Shown: positions 8,357-16,434 of the stretch, piece by piece
Layout of the letters: every line of letters starts with the position of its first letter
Position numbering within the stretch: the first letter of the stretch is position 1
Assembly: GCA_031266775.1 (NCBI GenBank)
Contig: JAISAQ010000077.1
Coordinates: 1-58,812 of the forward strand
From: Treponema sp.
GTDB taxonomy: Bacteria > Spirochaetota > Spirochaetia > Treponematales > Breznakiellaceae
Reading direction: 5' to 3'
DNA: 58,812 nt
Translations under genes and position numbers: made by a program
Notes under the pieces: generated by a model
Seen by the model: the letters and a program-made list of their open reading frames with translations, nothing else
What the model was told of the DNA's origin: nothing
The model's database searches: none

Positions 8357-8554
8357 TTACTCCCCGTCTTTAAATGGGCTTAACCGCCCGCGGTACTCTT
8401 CGATTTTCCGTAAAACATCCTTCACTTCTTCCCGTACGATAAGGTGCTTCCCCGACAGCATAACAAGGGTGGTGTCGGGGTTGATCTCTATCGCCTCAAT
8501 TTGATGAGGGTTGACATAATATTCAATGCCGTCAAGCCTTGTTACCTTAATCAT
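8357..8554 (-). CDS. flbD: Flagellar protein FlbD
   Basis: Small (65 aa) FlbD/SwrD-family protein typically encoded between flgE and motA in spirochetes and Firmicutes. The sequence MIKVTRLDGIEYYVNPHQIE and the TLVMLSGKHLIVREEVKDVL segment match the family. In Bacillus the homologue SwrD raises stator torque; that role here is inferred. Confidence 0.9.
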   Translation of the reverse strand: MIKVTRLDGIEYYVNPHQIEAIEINPDTTLVMLSGKHLIVREEVKDVLRKIEEYRGRLSPFKDGE

Positions 8555-8566
8555 ACAGGATTTTCA

Positions 8567-9967
8567 TTACCGTTTCAGCGTCAAAAGTTCCTGCAGAAGC
8601 TGATCGGCAGTTTGTATGGTCCGGGAATTGGCCTGGAAGCCCCGCTGGGTGATGATCATGTCGGTGAACTGCTCGGCCATGTCCACGTTGGACATTTCAA
8701 GAAAGCCCGCCACTATTTTACCCTTGCCGGCTATGCCCGAAGGGCCTATGTTGGCGGCCCCGGAGTTGTTGGATACAACGTAGTTGTTGTCTCCCGCCTT
8801 TTCAAGGCCTCCCTGGTTGGGGAAACTCGCCATGGCAACCTGGCCCAGAACACGCACCGTTCCGTTGTCGTAGGTTCCCGTGATGACGCCGCTTTGATCG
8901 ATTTTGAAGTTTTCAAGATAGCCCATGGAATGGCCGTCCTGCTCCACAGGCTTCGTGGACGCGGCGTCTGAAAACTGGGTAATGGAATTGACGACGCCCC
9001 CGACTGTTCCCAGGCGGAGGGCAAATTCCTGCCTGACAGGAGTGCCGTCCTCATTGGGAGTGGCGGCAAGGATATCGAAAGCCACGTTCATCAGCACTTC
9101 GCCCTCCGGGCCCGACACGTTCCCGGCCCCGTCTTCGGCAGAAAGGAGCGTGCCGTTGTTGTTGAAGTTGACCGTGAAATTCACAGGTCCCCCCGCGGCG
9201 GGAGCTTCGGCACCCAGCCCTATTGAGGCGTTGTTGGCGTCTTCCGTTTCGGGGTCCACCGAAAGCTGGGCGTTCCAGCTGTTGTTGGTCCCCGGCACGC
9301 GGCTGAATTCCACCTGCAGTGTATGTGTCGCGCCAAAGGAATCGTATATTTTAATGGCCGTTGCCCAGGTTCCCTCGCGGGTCTGCAGTTCCGTGGGATT
9401 TTCGGGAATTTCGGGGATGTTCTTGTTGAGATTACAGGCGTAGTTGACAAAGGTCGTGGCCCGCGCGGGATCTTTGGAACCCACCGGGATAACAATATCC
9501 TCAATCTGCCTGGAAACGTCAATGAACTGCTGGCCCATAACTTCCCGCGCCATCCAGCCCTGTACCCTCATGCCGTTGGCGGGGTTCACCATGGTACCCG
9601 CCTCGTCTACGCTGAAGGCACCGTTCCTGGTGTACAGTTCCCTGTCTCCTTCGTGCAGGACAAAGAACCCCGTCCCCTGAACGGCAAGATCCGTCCCTAC
9701 CCCGGTGCTTTGAAGGCTCCCCTGGATGTGTATGGTGTCTATGGAGGCGACGGACATTCCAAGGCCCACTTCCTTGGGGTTAACGCCCCCCAGTTCTTCG
9801 GTGGGACGGGTCGCCCCCTGAAGCTGCTGGTACAGGATGTCCTGAAAGTTCACCCGGTTGCGCTTGAAACCCGTCGTGTTGATGTTGGCGATGTTATTAC
9901 CGATAACATCCATTCTTGTCTGATGGTTCTGCAGTCCGGATACGCCGGAAAATAACGATCGCATCAT
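8567..9967 (-). CDS. flgE: Flagellar hook protein FlgE
   Basis: Structural subunit of the flagellar hook, which in spirochetes joins the motor to the periplasmic filament. 466 aa. N-terminal [20 protein letters not shown] and [16 protein letters not shown] are the canonical rod/hook motif. The C-terminus [20 protein letters not shown] plus [20 protein letters not shown] is the matching coiled-coil end. Spirochete FlgE forms lysinoalanine cross-links; the Cys in [14 protein letters not shown] lies where the cross-linking Cys is expected, but I have not aligned it. Exported by the FlhB/FliPQR gate encoded downstream. Confidence 0.96.
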   Translation of the reverse strand: MMRSLFSGVSGLQNHQTRMDVIGNNIANINTTGFKRNRVNFQDILYQQLQGATRPTEELGGVNPKEVGLGMSVASIDTIHIQGSLQSTGVGTDLAVQGTGFFVLHEGDRELYTRNGAFSVDEAGTMVNPANGMRVQGWMAREVMGQQFIDVSRQIEDIVIPVGSKDPARATTFVNYACNLNKNIPEIPENPTELQTREGTWATAIKIYDSFGATHTLQVEFSRVPGTNNSWNAQLSVDPETEDANNASIGLGAEAPAAGGPVNFTVNFNNNGTLLSAEDGAGNVSGPEGEVLMNVAFDILAATPNEDGTPVRQEFALRLGTVGGVVNSITQFSDAASTKPVEQDGHSMGYLENFKIDQSGVITGTYDNGTVRVLGQVAMASFPNQGGLEKAGDNNYVVSNNSGAANIGPSGIAGKGKIVAGFLEMSNVDMAEQFTDMIITQRGFQANSRTIQTADQLLQELLTLKR

Positions 9968-9973
9968 ATCGCA

Positions 9974-10417
9974 TCACTCCTCATAGATCCTTGCAACCTG
10001 TTCCCAGGCATACGTAACGCCGTTTACCATAACGGCGGGAACGTCCCCCCTTTCCACCGCCATTACCGCTCCTTCCACTACCTTTTCGCCGTCCACTATC
10101 TGCACCTGGCGCCCCAGGGCGGAGGATGCCCCGGCCACATCGAGCATACGGGTCAATTTGGCAAAATCGGCCGCCATACCGGTCATCTGCTCCAGCGTGG
10201 AAAACTGGGCCATCTGCGCGATGAACTCCTTGTCTTCCATGGGGGCGGTTGGATCCTGATAAGAAAGCTGGGTGATAAGGATCTTGAGAAAATCATCCTT
10301 CCCCAGATTCCGCCCGGGAATTTTCCCGTCGTTAAGGGTCTTGTTAAAATCGGCGGCTATTTTGTCGTTTGCCGCCTTTTCCCGCGGGCTCAGGACCGAT
10401 TCTATCGCTGCTGCCAT
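9974..10417 (-). CDS. flgD: Flagellar hook-cap/assembly protein FlgD
   Basis: Hook-cap scaffold needed for FlgE polymerisation. 147 aa with the conserved core [20 protein letters not shown] followed by [20 protein letters not shown]. This is the short FlgD form common in spirochetes, with little after the core. ATG follows a GGAGA ribosome-binding site. It lies between fliK and flgE with gaps of 6-9 nt. Confidence 0.95.
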   Translation of the reverse strand: MAAAIESVLSPREKAANDKIAADFNKTLNDGKIPGRNLGKDDFLKILITQLSYQDPTAPMEDKEFIAQMAQFSTLEQMTGMAADFAKLTRMLDVAGASSALGRQVQIVDGEKVVEGAVMAVERGDVPAVMVNGVTYAWEQVARIYEE

Positions 10418-10426
10418 GTATGTCTC

Positions 10427-11890
10427 CTATATCAGCATATTGACCTGCGTCCGCCCGTTCAGGCGGAAAACGCCGCCGGCAGGAAATTCCGAATCTTCCT
10501 GCCCCGAGGACTCGTAACGGAACGCGTCTTCCGGGGACGGCGCCTCTCTTTTCCATTCACTGAAAAAAAGATCCTCCCGCCGTCCGTTCCCCCCTTCTCC
10601 TCCCTGGGCCAGGGAAAAATCAAGTTCGGCGCCGTCAAAACCGGAATCCAGGAACGCCTGTTCCAGGGAATGTGTTTCCCGTTCAAAGGCGCGCAGGGCT
10701 TCTTCGCTTTCGACAACGACATGCCCTGTTATCTTGTTTTCGGCCATTTCAAGGCGTATCTTTACATTTCCCAGGGATTCGGGTTTAAGGGAAAGCCTGA
10801 TGGTCCCTTCCCCGCCGCCGTGGAGCACAAGGCGGGCCTCGCGGACTATGCCGTCCGAAAGGCCCTGCTGAAGCTCCCTGGCCAGAAAATGCTCAAACGC
10901 GCCGGTGTTTCCGGCCGGGGGGCTTTTCCAGTCTCCCGGAGGGGCCTTTTGTCCGTGAAGTTCGACGATCATCTCCGCCTCATGGGAAAACGCCGCCGCA
11001 TGGGGGGCGTCCCTGACTGTTTCCAGGGAAAGGACCGCCTCACGGCCCATATTCCCGGCGGCACGGAGATCTTCCGCCACTATGGCTTTCTCCCGTTTTT
11101 TTCCCCGTGTCCCGGCGGCGTCTCCCCGCTTTTCATGCGCGGGAAAGGCTGCTTTTTCGGCGGCCGTTTCGTCCCCGGCGGGGAAAACCGCGGCGGAAAA
11201 ATCAACGAGCGCGTTTTCGGCAGTTTCCACGGGCACGGGCGCGGCGCGGAGCGCGGGGGACGATTCGGGGAATACGGCGCCGGGAGATCCGGGCGCGGGA
11301 GTTTCCGGGACAAAGGCCCCGGCCGGGCCGGCGCGGCTCTTTTCCGCCTCCGTTCCGGCGGAAGCGAACGTTTCCGCTTCGGCGTCAAAGGCGCCGGGGG
11401 AACCTTTGCCCTCGTCCCCGCCCGCCTGTACCGCCTGAGATTTCCGGCCAAAAAGCCGCGCGGGGAAGACCGGCTCCGGCTCCTCTTCCCCGTGCCCAAA
11501 GGCGTTCGGGATTACAGGCGTCCGAAAGGCCGCGTTTCCGGCGGCCGCCTCCGCAAGGACCCCGGTTTTCCCGGCGGTTTTGGAACGATCTTTTTCCGCG
11601 GCGTTTTTTCCGCGCCTCGTGCCCTTCAAAAGGCCTTCCGCCCGGCCGTGTTCCCCGTCTTCAGGCGCTTCGGCGGGCGGAAGCGTCCGGGCGTTTTCCG
11701 CACTCCCTTCCCGGCCGTTCACGGCGGTTTTTACGGAAAGGCCGGCAAGTATTTTGGCAAAGACGCCAAGGGCGGAGGCGCCGGAATTTTCGCGGGCGCC
11801 GGGCGCCTCTTTTTTTCCGGCGTTTGGGGGAACCCGCTCATCCGCGACGTTTATACGGGGATCTTCAGTGTAGGGGGATATTTCAATCAC
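10427..11890 (-). CDS. fliK: Flagellar hook-length control protein FliK
   Basis: Secreted molecular ruler that measures the hook and triggers the FlhB specificity switch. 487 aa. The first about 330 residues are low-complexity, Ala/Glu/Pro/Gly-rich and poorly conserved, as usual. The C-terminal FliK domain (about residues 345-435) is recognisable: LHGGGEGTIRLSLKPESLGN, then VKIRLEMAENKITGHVVVES and EQAFLDSGF. GTG start with AAGGAG 7 nt upstream. Corresponds to Tap1 of T. pallidum. The high GC of the linker creates long antisense reading frames that are not genes. Confidence 0.88.
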   Translation of the reverse strand: MIEISPYTEDPRINVADERVPPNAGKKEAPGARENSGASALGVFAKILAGLSVKTAVNGREGSAENARTLPPAEAPEDGEHGRAEGLLKGTRRGKNAAEKDRSKTAGKTGVLAEAAAGNAAFRTPVIPNAFGHGEEEPEPVFPARLFGRKSQAVQAGGDEGKGSPGAFDAEAETFASAGTEAEKSRAGPAGAFVPETPAPGSPGAVFPESSPALRAAPVPVETAENALVDFSAAVFPAGDETAAEKAAFPAHEKRGDAAGTRGKKREKAIVAEDLRAAGNMGREAVLSLETVRDAPHAAAFSHEAEMIVELHGQKAPPGDWKSPPAGNTGAFEHFLARELQQGLSDGIVREARLVLHGGGEGTIRLSLKPESLGNVKIRLEMAENKITGHVVVESEEALRAFERETHSLEQAFLDSGFDGAELDFSLAQGGEGGNGRREDLFFSEWKREAPSPEDAFRYESSGQEDSEFPAGGVFRLNGRTQVNMLI

Positions 11891-11930
11891 CGCCTGACTC
11901 CTTGCAGCAAACGTTCCGGAAGCCGGCGGA

Positions 11931-11963
11931 AATGCCCTAAGGGCATTAGGCCCAGGGGCCTTA
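11931..11963. repeat. Two adjacent small hairpins between flbB and fliK
   Basis: AATGCCC (11931-11937) pairs with GGGCATT (11941-11947) around a 3-nt loop. A second GC-rich palindrome (AGGCC/GGCCT, 11948-11961) directly abuts the flbB stop codon. No T-tract follows. They may separate flbB expression from the fliK-flhB transcript. Confidence 0.5.
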
Positions 11964-12587
11964 ATTCAGGCCGGGGGGCATCCCGGCCATTTTCCGCTGC
12001 AGTTCAGCCGCCCGGCCGGGCTCCATGAGCGAAAGCCAATAGGACACAATGGACTGGGTCCCTTCCGCCTGGGCGATTTCTTCGGTCTTCCGGAAAACAT
12101 TGATAACATCCAGATCATCCATGGCGGCCATGATTCCCACGGCCCGTTCCGGCGGCATTCCGGTTAACAGTCTGGCGTTTGTTTCAATGTTTCTCTCTCT
12201 AATGTCGGCCTGTTCGGCCGCGGCATTGAAGGATTTTTCCCTGTCGTCCTGGGCTTTCTGCTGTTCGGCAAGTGTCTGGGCCATTTGTTCTATTTCACCG
12301 TACTTGTTTTCCAGTTCCTGTTCCCGGCCGTTAAGCTCCCGTTCCTGCAGATCCAGAGCTTCAAGGCGCACCGCGAGCCTTTCGGCGTCGAGGCTGAGCG
12401 TTTCGCCGGGGGGCGTTTCGGCCTGGGTGCGGCCTTCCCTTCCGGCAAAACGGTACAGGGGAGACAGAACGGATTTGGCGTCTATGATATTGAGATAATC
12501 AAACCACAAGAGACTGCCCCCCGCCATGACCAGTATGAGGAGCAAGAGGACGATTACCCTGCCTGCAATACGAGCGCCGCCGGCCAT
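11961..12587 (-). CDS. flbB: Spirochete flagellar collar-type protein FlbB
   Basis: 208 aa. One N-terminal transmembrane helix (residues about 9-30) is followed by a long coiled coil (about 58-125, rich in LEALDLQERELNGREQELEN-like heptads) and a C-terminal MgtE-N-like helical domain (LLTGMPPERAVGIMAAMDDL, then VINVFRKTEEIAQAEG). This architecture matches FlbB, which in Borrelia is the base scaffold of the spirochete-specific periplasmic collar. The collar role is established for Borrelia and inferred here. In Borrelia flbB directly precedes the fliK-type gene, and the same adjacency is seen here. Confidence 0.85.
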   Translation of the reverse strand: MAGGARIAGRVIVLLLLILVMAGGSLLWFDYLNIIDAKSVLSPLYRFAGREGRTQAETPPGETLSLDAERLAVRLEALDLQERELNGREQELENKYGEIEQMAQTLAEQQKAQDDREKSFNAAAEQADIRERNIETNARLLTGMPPERAVGIMAAMDDLDVINVFRKTEEIAQAEGTQSIVSYWLSLMEPGRAAELQRKMAGMPPGLN

Positions 12588-12616
12588 TATACCCTCCCGT
12601 TAACGACATAAAACCG

Positions 12617-12637
12617 GGCCGGTTCCACAGTCCGGCC
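12617..12637. terminator. GC-rich hairpin between the metallophosphoesterase gene and flbB
   Basis: GGCCGG (12617-12622) pairs with CCGGCC (12632-12637) in the 111-nt gap, followed by further CGGCCG repeats up to 12656. It probably separates the upstream metallophosphoesterase transcript from the flagellar operon. I could not identify a convincing promoter for flbB in this gap. Confidence 0.4.
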
Positions 12638-12698
12638 GGCCGTAAAGAAACCGGCCGTTAAAACCGTCCGGCCTCACTACAGTATCGGTCAAAAGGAA

Positions 12699-13802
12699 TC
12701 AACGGTTCACCCCGCGGGAATTATTATCTCCCCTCTTTCCCAAAAGTTCTATCCGCGCCGCGACATAGTCCAGCCTGTCCTGGTTCAGCACGGCCCGGCG
12801 GTGCGGCCCCATGCTTTCCACAGAGTAACCCCCGCGGCTGATAAAGTGTTTCCCGTTCCCCCCGGTAAACCAGTAGACCAGGGAGATTGAATCCCTGTCC
12901 AGTTCTATGGCGTTGATCCCCTTTTTTCCTATCGCGCAGCCGGCGTTGAAGAGACAGGGAACGGGAAGCGTGTCCCCGTAAAGGCTCTGGCGAAGAACGT
13001 CCCGCCTTTCCTTTCTGCGGAGTTTGCCAAGATCGGCCGAAAGGGCGGTGACTTCCCCGGAGATTTTTTCCTTTTCGGCCGGCGTGGCGGCCGGATAATC
13101 GCGGCAGAGCCGCTCTATTTCGAATTTGATGTAATCGAAACGCCCCAGAGACTCAAAGAGGGGCCTGTGGGTGTGGCCTATGACGGAGATGCAGTTGTTC
13201 TCCAGGGAAAACCCGTAGGCCTTTCTTTCGACATAGAAACGCCGCCGGGAACTGCGGGCGGTGGATATGTTCCGTATTCCGAAGGGCTTGAGAAAATAGC
13301 GTATGCTGGCCCCTACGAGGTTGTTGTATTCGGTGTACACCCTGGAAGACTGGTGTCCGTGGTACACATACACCGGTATAATCCCCGTTTCTATGCGGAC
13401 CGCGCTGTGCAGGACGTAAGGATAGGACTTGTGGAAAAGCAGATCCTCGTCGTGATTTCCTATGAGTTTGTAAAGGCGTTCCGCCGCGGCAAAACGGTCA
13501 AAGACACGGTACAGGAGGGGCCACTGTTTCTGTACGGCTTCAAGGGAATAACGCATCATCTCCTCAATGTCCCCGTTGAGAACAAGATGCCAGCCGCGCT
13601 CGAAATAATAACCGGACAAAAGAGCCGTAAGAAGTCCGCCGTTACCGGCAAGATCGTCCCGCCTGCCTGAGCCCATGTGAAAATCGCCTATTATGAGGAC
13701 CTTTTTGCCGTCCCGTATATCCAGCACCGCGCCGGGATTAAAGCGCGGGCCCACCATGTCGCTGAAAAAACTGTTTTCGGCTTTCCCCGTCCGGTACAAC
13801 AT
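12699..13802 (-). CDS. Calcineurin-type metallophosphoesterase
   Basis: 367 aa. All four metal-binding blocks of the metallophosphoesterase fold are present in order: GDFHMG (about residue 39), NGDIEE (about 75), GNHDE (about 114) and GHTHRP (about 211). The substrate is not evident. The spacing is compatible with UDP-2,3-diacylglucosamine hydrolase-like or generic nucleotidase enzymes, but long inserts (residues about 145-200 and 225-270) differ from LpxH. No signal peptide, so cytoplasmic. It lies upstream of flbB without obvious functional link. Confidence 0.8.
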   Translation of the reverse strand: MLYRTGKAENSFFSDMVGPRFNPGAVLDIRDGKKVLIIGDFHMGSGRRDDLAGNGGLLTALLSGYYFERGWHLVLNGDIEEMMRYSLEAVQKQWPLLYRVFDRFAAAERLYKLIGNHDEDLLFHKSYPYVLHSAVRIETGIIPVYVYHGHQSSRVYTEYNNLVGASIRYFLKPFGIRNISTARSSRRRFYVERKAYGFSLENNCISVIGHTHRPLFESLGRFDYIKFEIERLCRDYPAATPAEKEKISGEVTALSADLGKLRRKERRDVLRQSLYGDTLPVPCLFNAGCAIGKKGINAIELDRDSISLVYWFTGGNGKHFISRGGYSVESMGPHRRAVLNQDRLDYVAARIELLGKRGDNNSRGVNR

Positions 13803-13872
13803 TGAATAACTTCCGTGATAAAGATACCTCTTTGCCGACCGGAGGGCAACGGCGTTTTACGCCGGGCGGCCG

Positions 13873-14682
13873 CTATTCCACAAAACGCAGCCGGGCAAAA
13901 CGCTCGGGGATGTGGGAATCGTAAGCTCCGTGCCCGTTGAGGGCCCAGCCCGCGCCCGCCAGTTCCCTGCCGTTGGCCCACAGGTTCTCAAAGCGGAAAA
14001 ACTGGCAGCGGATGCTGTCCCCGGCCTTTGGGGGAAAATTCCCCGATGGATTTAAAATCCTGAAACCTTCCCAGGGAAAGGCAATCTCAACGGTCCAGCC
14101 CCTGTCAACACAGGAAGGATCGTTTATCTTCCCGTCTACCCAAACGGCGCTCTTCATGCCCGGAAAATCAAAATCCATAAAGGCCCAGCGCCGGCCCCGG
14201 GGGTGCTTCCTGAAGCGGGCGGCGTCCTGAAAGCCGGAGAGCACATCCACATCCCGGCTGTAAAGGTCAAATCCCCCCTGTTCAAACCGGCTTCCCTTTA
14301 CAAGGGCGTCCTGATAAACAAAAAACACCTCATACACCGTATTAAAGGCGTTGATCTCGCATTCGTAGTAGCAGTCCTCCCCGTCAATAAAAAACTCCAC
14401 GTCGTTGTCGTACCAGACAAGCGAATCACGCTCGGTAAACGACGCCCGCACCATAGGCTCCTCTATCCAGTAGGCAATGTACAGGGCCTTCTCGTCCCAG
14501 AGGGCGGCGGCGCGGGTATCAAGGAGCGCGGGGCCGCCCGTCAGAAGATCCACAAAACGGCCGGATTTCCCCGCATCCTTCCATACGGGCTTGTCAAGGC
14601 GGCCGTCTATGGGGAAAAAACCCCGCACCCTCCGGCAGTCGTATTGGGCGGGACAGTCCCCCCCTTCGGCATATTCGTCCAT
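13873..14682 (-). CDS. CBM9-like sugar-binding domain protein
   Basis: About 269 aa, with start at the ATG preceded by a G-rich ribosome-binding site (AGGGGGG). The whole protein resembles the carbohydrate-binding module family 9/DOMON-like beta sandwich: a start around IDGRLDKPVWKDAG, the middle ALWDEKALYIAYWIEEP and DNDVEFFIDGEDCYYECEIN, and an end GWTVEIAFPWEGFRIL. There is no signal peptide and no attached catalytic domain. Many such stand-alone proteins are of unknown function in gut bacteria. It sits 63 nt downstream of the SDR gene on the same strand, so it may be co-transcribed. Confidence 0.75.
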   Translation of the reverse strand: MDEYAEGGDCPAQYDCRRVRGFFPIDGRLDKPVWKDAGKSGRFVDLLTGGPALLDTRAAALWDEKALYIAYWIEEPMVRASFTERDSLVWYDNDVEFFIDGEDCYYECEINAFNTVYEVFFVYQDALVKGSRFEQGGFDLYSRDVDVLSGFQDAARFRKHPRGRRWAFMDFDFPGMKSAVWVDGKINDPSCVDRGWTVEIAFPWEGFRILNPSGNFPPKAGDSIRCQFFRFENLWANGRELAGAGWALNGHGAYDSHIPERFARLRFVE

Positions 14683-14744
14683 AAGTACCCCCCTGTAAGC
14701 ATAGCGCGATTTCCGGAAGAATGCACGCGGACGAAAACGCCGCC

Positions 14745-15437
14745 CTATATCTCCATCGCCTCGCCCAAATAATTGATAAACCATCCGTTTTCAGGGGGAA
14801 CGGTTTTTTCGCCGGTGATGATTTTGTACATGTTTTCAACCGACACCAGAGGCTCTATCTGGGCGTCGTTCCGCCCCATGACGGTGTTCATGCGGCCGGG
14901 ATGAACGGCGTAAATTTTATAATTGGAAACGGTTTTGGCAAACACGGCGACAAGTTTATTCTCGGCGGATTTGGAGACCGAATAGGCCGGATACCTCGTC
15001 CCCACATTGGTCATGGAACCGCCTTCGGAGGTAACCGTTATGAAAATACCGCCCGGCTTTACGGCATTGTGAAAATGCTTGATAACAATAGCGGCCCCCG
15101 TTACATTGACATCGAGGGCCAGACGGAGGTCTGCAATGTTGACTTCGGTTATGGGAAGTTCGCGGTCGCTGTCGGCCAGAATTCCCGCTACCGAAACAAC
15201 CGCGTCAAGTTTTCCCCCGTCATTGAGAATTGTTTTTGCCGCCCCGGCGATATCCTCTTCCCTGGTAACATCCGCGGGGAAGACCTTTAAACCGGAAAAT
15301 TTCGCCGCCGCGTTTGTGGTTTCTTCATGGGGAAGGGAAGGATGATAACACGCGTACACCCTGTGCCCTTTTTCCGCCATGTAGCGCGAGAGGAGCAGGG
15401 CAAAACCCCGGTTGGCTCCAGTAATAAATACCCGCAT
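14745..15437 (-). CDS. Short-chain dehydrogenase/reductase
   Basis: About 230 aa Rossmann-fold oxidoreductase. Start MRVFITGANRG is chosen because AAGGAAGG lies just upstream; the reading frame extends a few codons further. The cofactor motif TGANRGF, DVTREED, a central SVAGILADSD, catalytic Ser in TVTSEGGS and the YxxxK motif YSVSKSAENK are all visible. After the catalytic motif the protein has VHPGRMNTVMG. The missing acidic residue after beta2 suggests NADP preference (inference). The substrate is unknown. Confidence 0.85.
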   Translation of the reverse strand: MRVFITGANRGFALLLSRYMAEKGHRVYACYHPSLPHEETTNAAAKFSGLKVFPADVTREEDIAGAAKTILNDGGKLDAVVSVAGILADSDRELPITEVNIADLRLALDVNVTGAAIVIKHFHNAVKPGGIFITVTSEGGSMTNVGTRYPAYSVSKSAENKLVAVFAKTVSNYKIYAVHPGRMNTVMGRNDAQIEPLVSVENMYKIITGEKTVPPENGWFINYLGEAMEI

Positions 15438-15526
15438 GGTTCCTTCCTTGAAAAACAATGTTCTTTTACCGGGGGAATTTTACACCGTGTCCCCCGGCGC
15501 GTCAACGCGGCGGGCACGGGTTGGGC

Positions 15527-15787
15527 GTACTCTGTTATTATATTTTGTATAATGATATTCCAGGAATAAGAACCTGATATTTTTTCATTAATGTTTATTA
15601 CTTCGATTTTCCTGAAGGCTTTTTGCATATTTTCTATTTCTTTCTTGTTCCTTGCGCCTACTATCAATTCCATCATGGTTATTATTGACATTTTCAAATG
15701 ATTTCTTTTGTCTCTTCCGATAAAATCTATATTTTTATTTCCGCGCAGATGATCGATTAATATACACGAATCTAGTAAGTAGTTCAA
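15527..15787 (-). pseudogene. Truncated VapC-like PIN toxin
   Basis: The first about 87 residues are a PIN nuclease N-terminal half: MNYLLDSCILIDHLRGN with the first catalytic Asp, and MSIITMMELIVGA with the second acidic residue. After IITEYA the reading frame enters GC-rich sequence next to the SDR gene that does not resemble PIN proteins, and the C-terminal acidic residues (D..D) are missing. The frame stays open to 15287 but only by chance. Translation would start at a TTG overlapping the antitoxin stop (TTGA). The AT-rich composition of this half differs sharply from its flank near 15530, which points to a recombination breakpoint. Confidence 0.75.
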
Positions 15788-15996
15788 TTTTGTCTCCAGG
15801 CTTTTGCCCGTAACGATTCTTTATCTATTTCATAATCTTTCCATAAACCAAAAACGGACTGAATGGAATCATCCTCTTCGAGGATTTCATCCGATCTGAC
15901 ATATAATTTCTCTATTTTCTTAATGAAAATATTCCTTTCTTTTTCATTAAGTCCGCCAACTTCAGAAATAATTCTGTCTACTTCCTTCAACGCCAT
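15784..15996 (-). CDS. Putative antitoxin of a vapBC-like module
   Basis: About 70 aa, start MALKEVDRIISEVGGLNEKE with GGGGAG five nucleotides upstream. It is AT-rich, and its stop overlaps the start of the PIN toxin fragment, the usual order antitoxin-toxin. The C-terminus (SVFGLWKDYEIDKESLRAKA) resembles the toxin-wrapping tail of small antitoxins of PIN toxins. The family is not one I can name with confidence. A strong promoter and palindromic operator lie upstream. Confidence 0.65.
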   Translation of the reverse strand: MALKEVDRIISEVGGLNEKERNIFIKKIEKLYVRSDEILEEDDSIQSVFGLWKDYEIDKESLRAKAWRQN

Positions 15997-16073
15997 AATA
16001 ACTCCCCATGTGTAACTGGTTATGTACATCCTTAAAGAATATTCAACCCCACCGGTCATATTCCATTAAAGCA

Positions 16074-16093
16074 GGGCGCTATATATAGCGCCC
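16074..16093. promoter_or_regulatory. 20-bp perfect palindrome, candidate antitoxin operator
   Basis: Perfect dyad GGGCGCTATA with TATAGCGCCC, beginning about 10 nt after the -10 box of the antitoxin promoter, so it would cover the start of the transcript. Type II antitoxins typically repress their own operon at such sites. The call is an inference from position and symmetry. Confidence 0.6.
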
Positions 16094-16103
16094 TTCGATA
16101 AAT

Positions 16104-16132
16104 AGTATACTAAATCCAGTGTACTTTTGCAA
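16104..16132 (-). promoter_or_regulatory. Sigma-70-type promoter of the antitoxin-PIN module
   Basis: On the minus strand TTGCAA (16127-16132), a 17-nt spacer and TATACT (16104-16109), then a palindromic operator candidate and the antitoxin ATG at 15996. Confidence 0.65.
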
Positions 16133-16216
16133 CATTTTTGAAAAATTTAGCCCAAATTGCACATAACTTCATGTTCCGGGAAACTGCCAAATGTATACAA
16201 AACCCGTAGTACGTGG

Positions 16217-16222
16217 TATACT
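16217..16222 (+). promoter_or_regulatory. Extended -10 promoter element upstream of the CA-repeat ORF
   Basis: TATACT preceded by TGG (extended -10, TGn). A weak -35-like TATACA lies 17 nt upstream (16194-16199). It ends 7 nt before the ATG of the short upstream ORF, so a transcript from here would be nearly leaderless. Moderate support only. Confidence 0.35.
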
Positions 16223-16229
16223 ATTTGTT

Positions 16230-16361
<132 letters not shown>

Positions 16362-16434
16362 TACTCACCGCCATTTCCCTCAAAAAAATTTGCCCCGAAG
16401 ATTGGACCTTTGCGCCGCCCTCAAGGAGTAAGGT

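Noticed and set aside
10670..12028. Long plus-strand reading frame opposite fliK
   Set aside because: It mirrors the GC-rich FliK linker, has low-complexity Arg/Gly/Phe content and no ribosome-binding site. FliK on the minus strand has a recognisable C-terminal domain.
15287..15787. Full-length 166-residue PIN protein
   Set aside because: Only the first about 87 residues resemble PIN; the rest is GC-rich flank read by chance and overlaps the SDR gene start.
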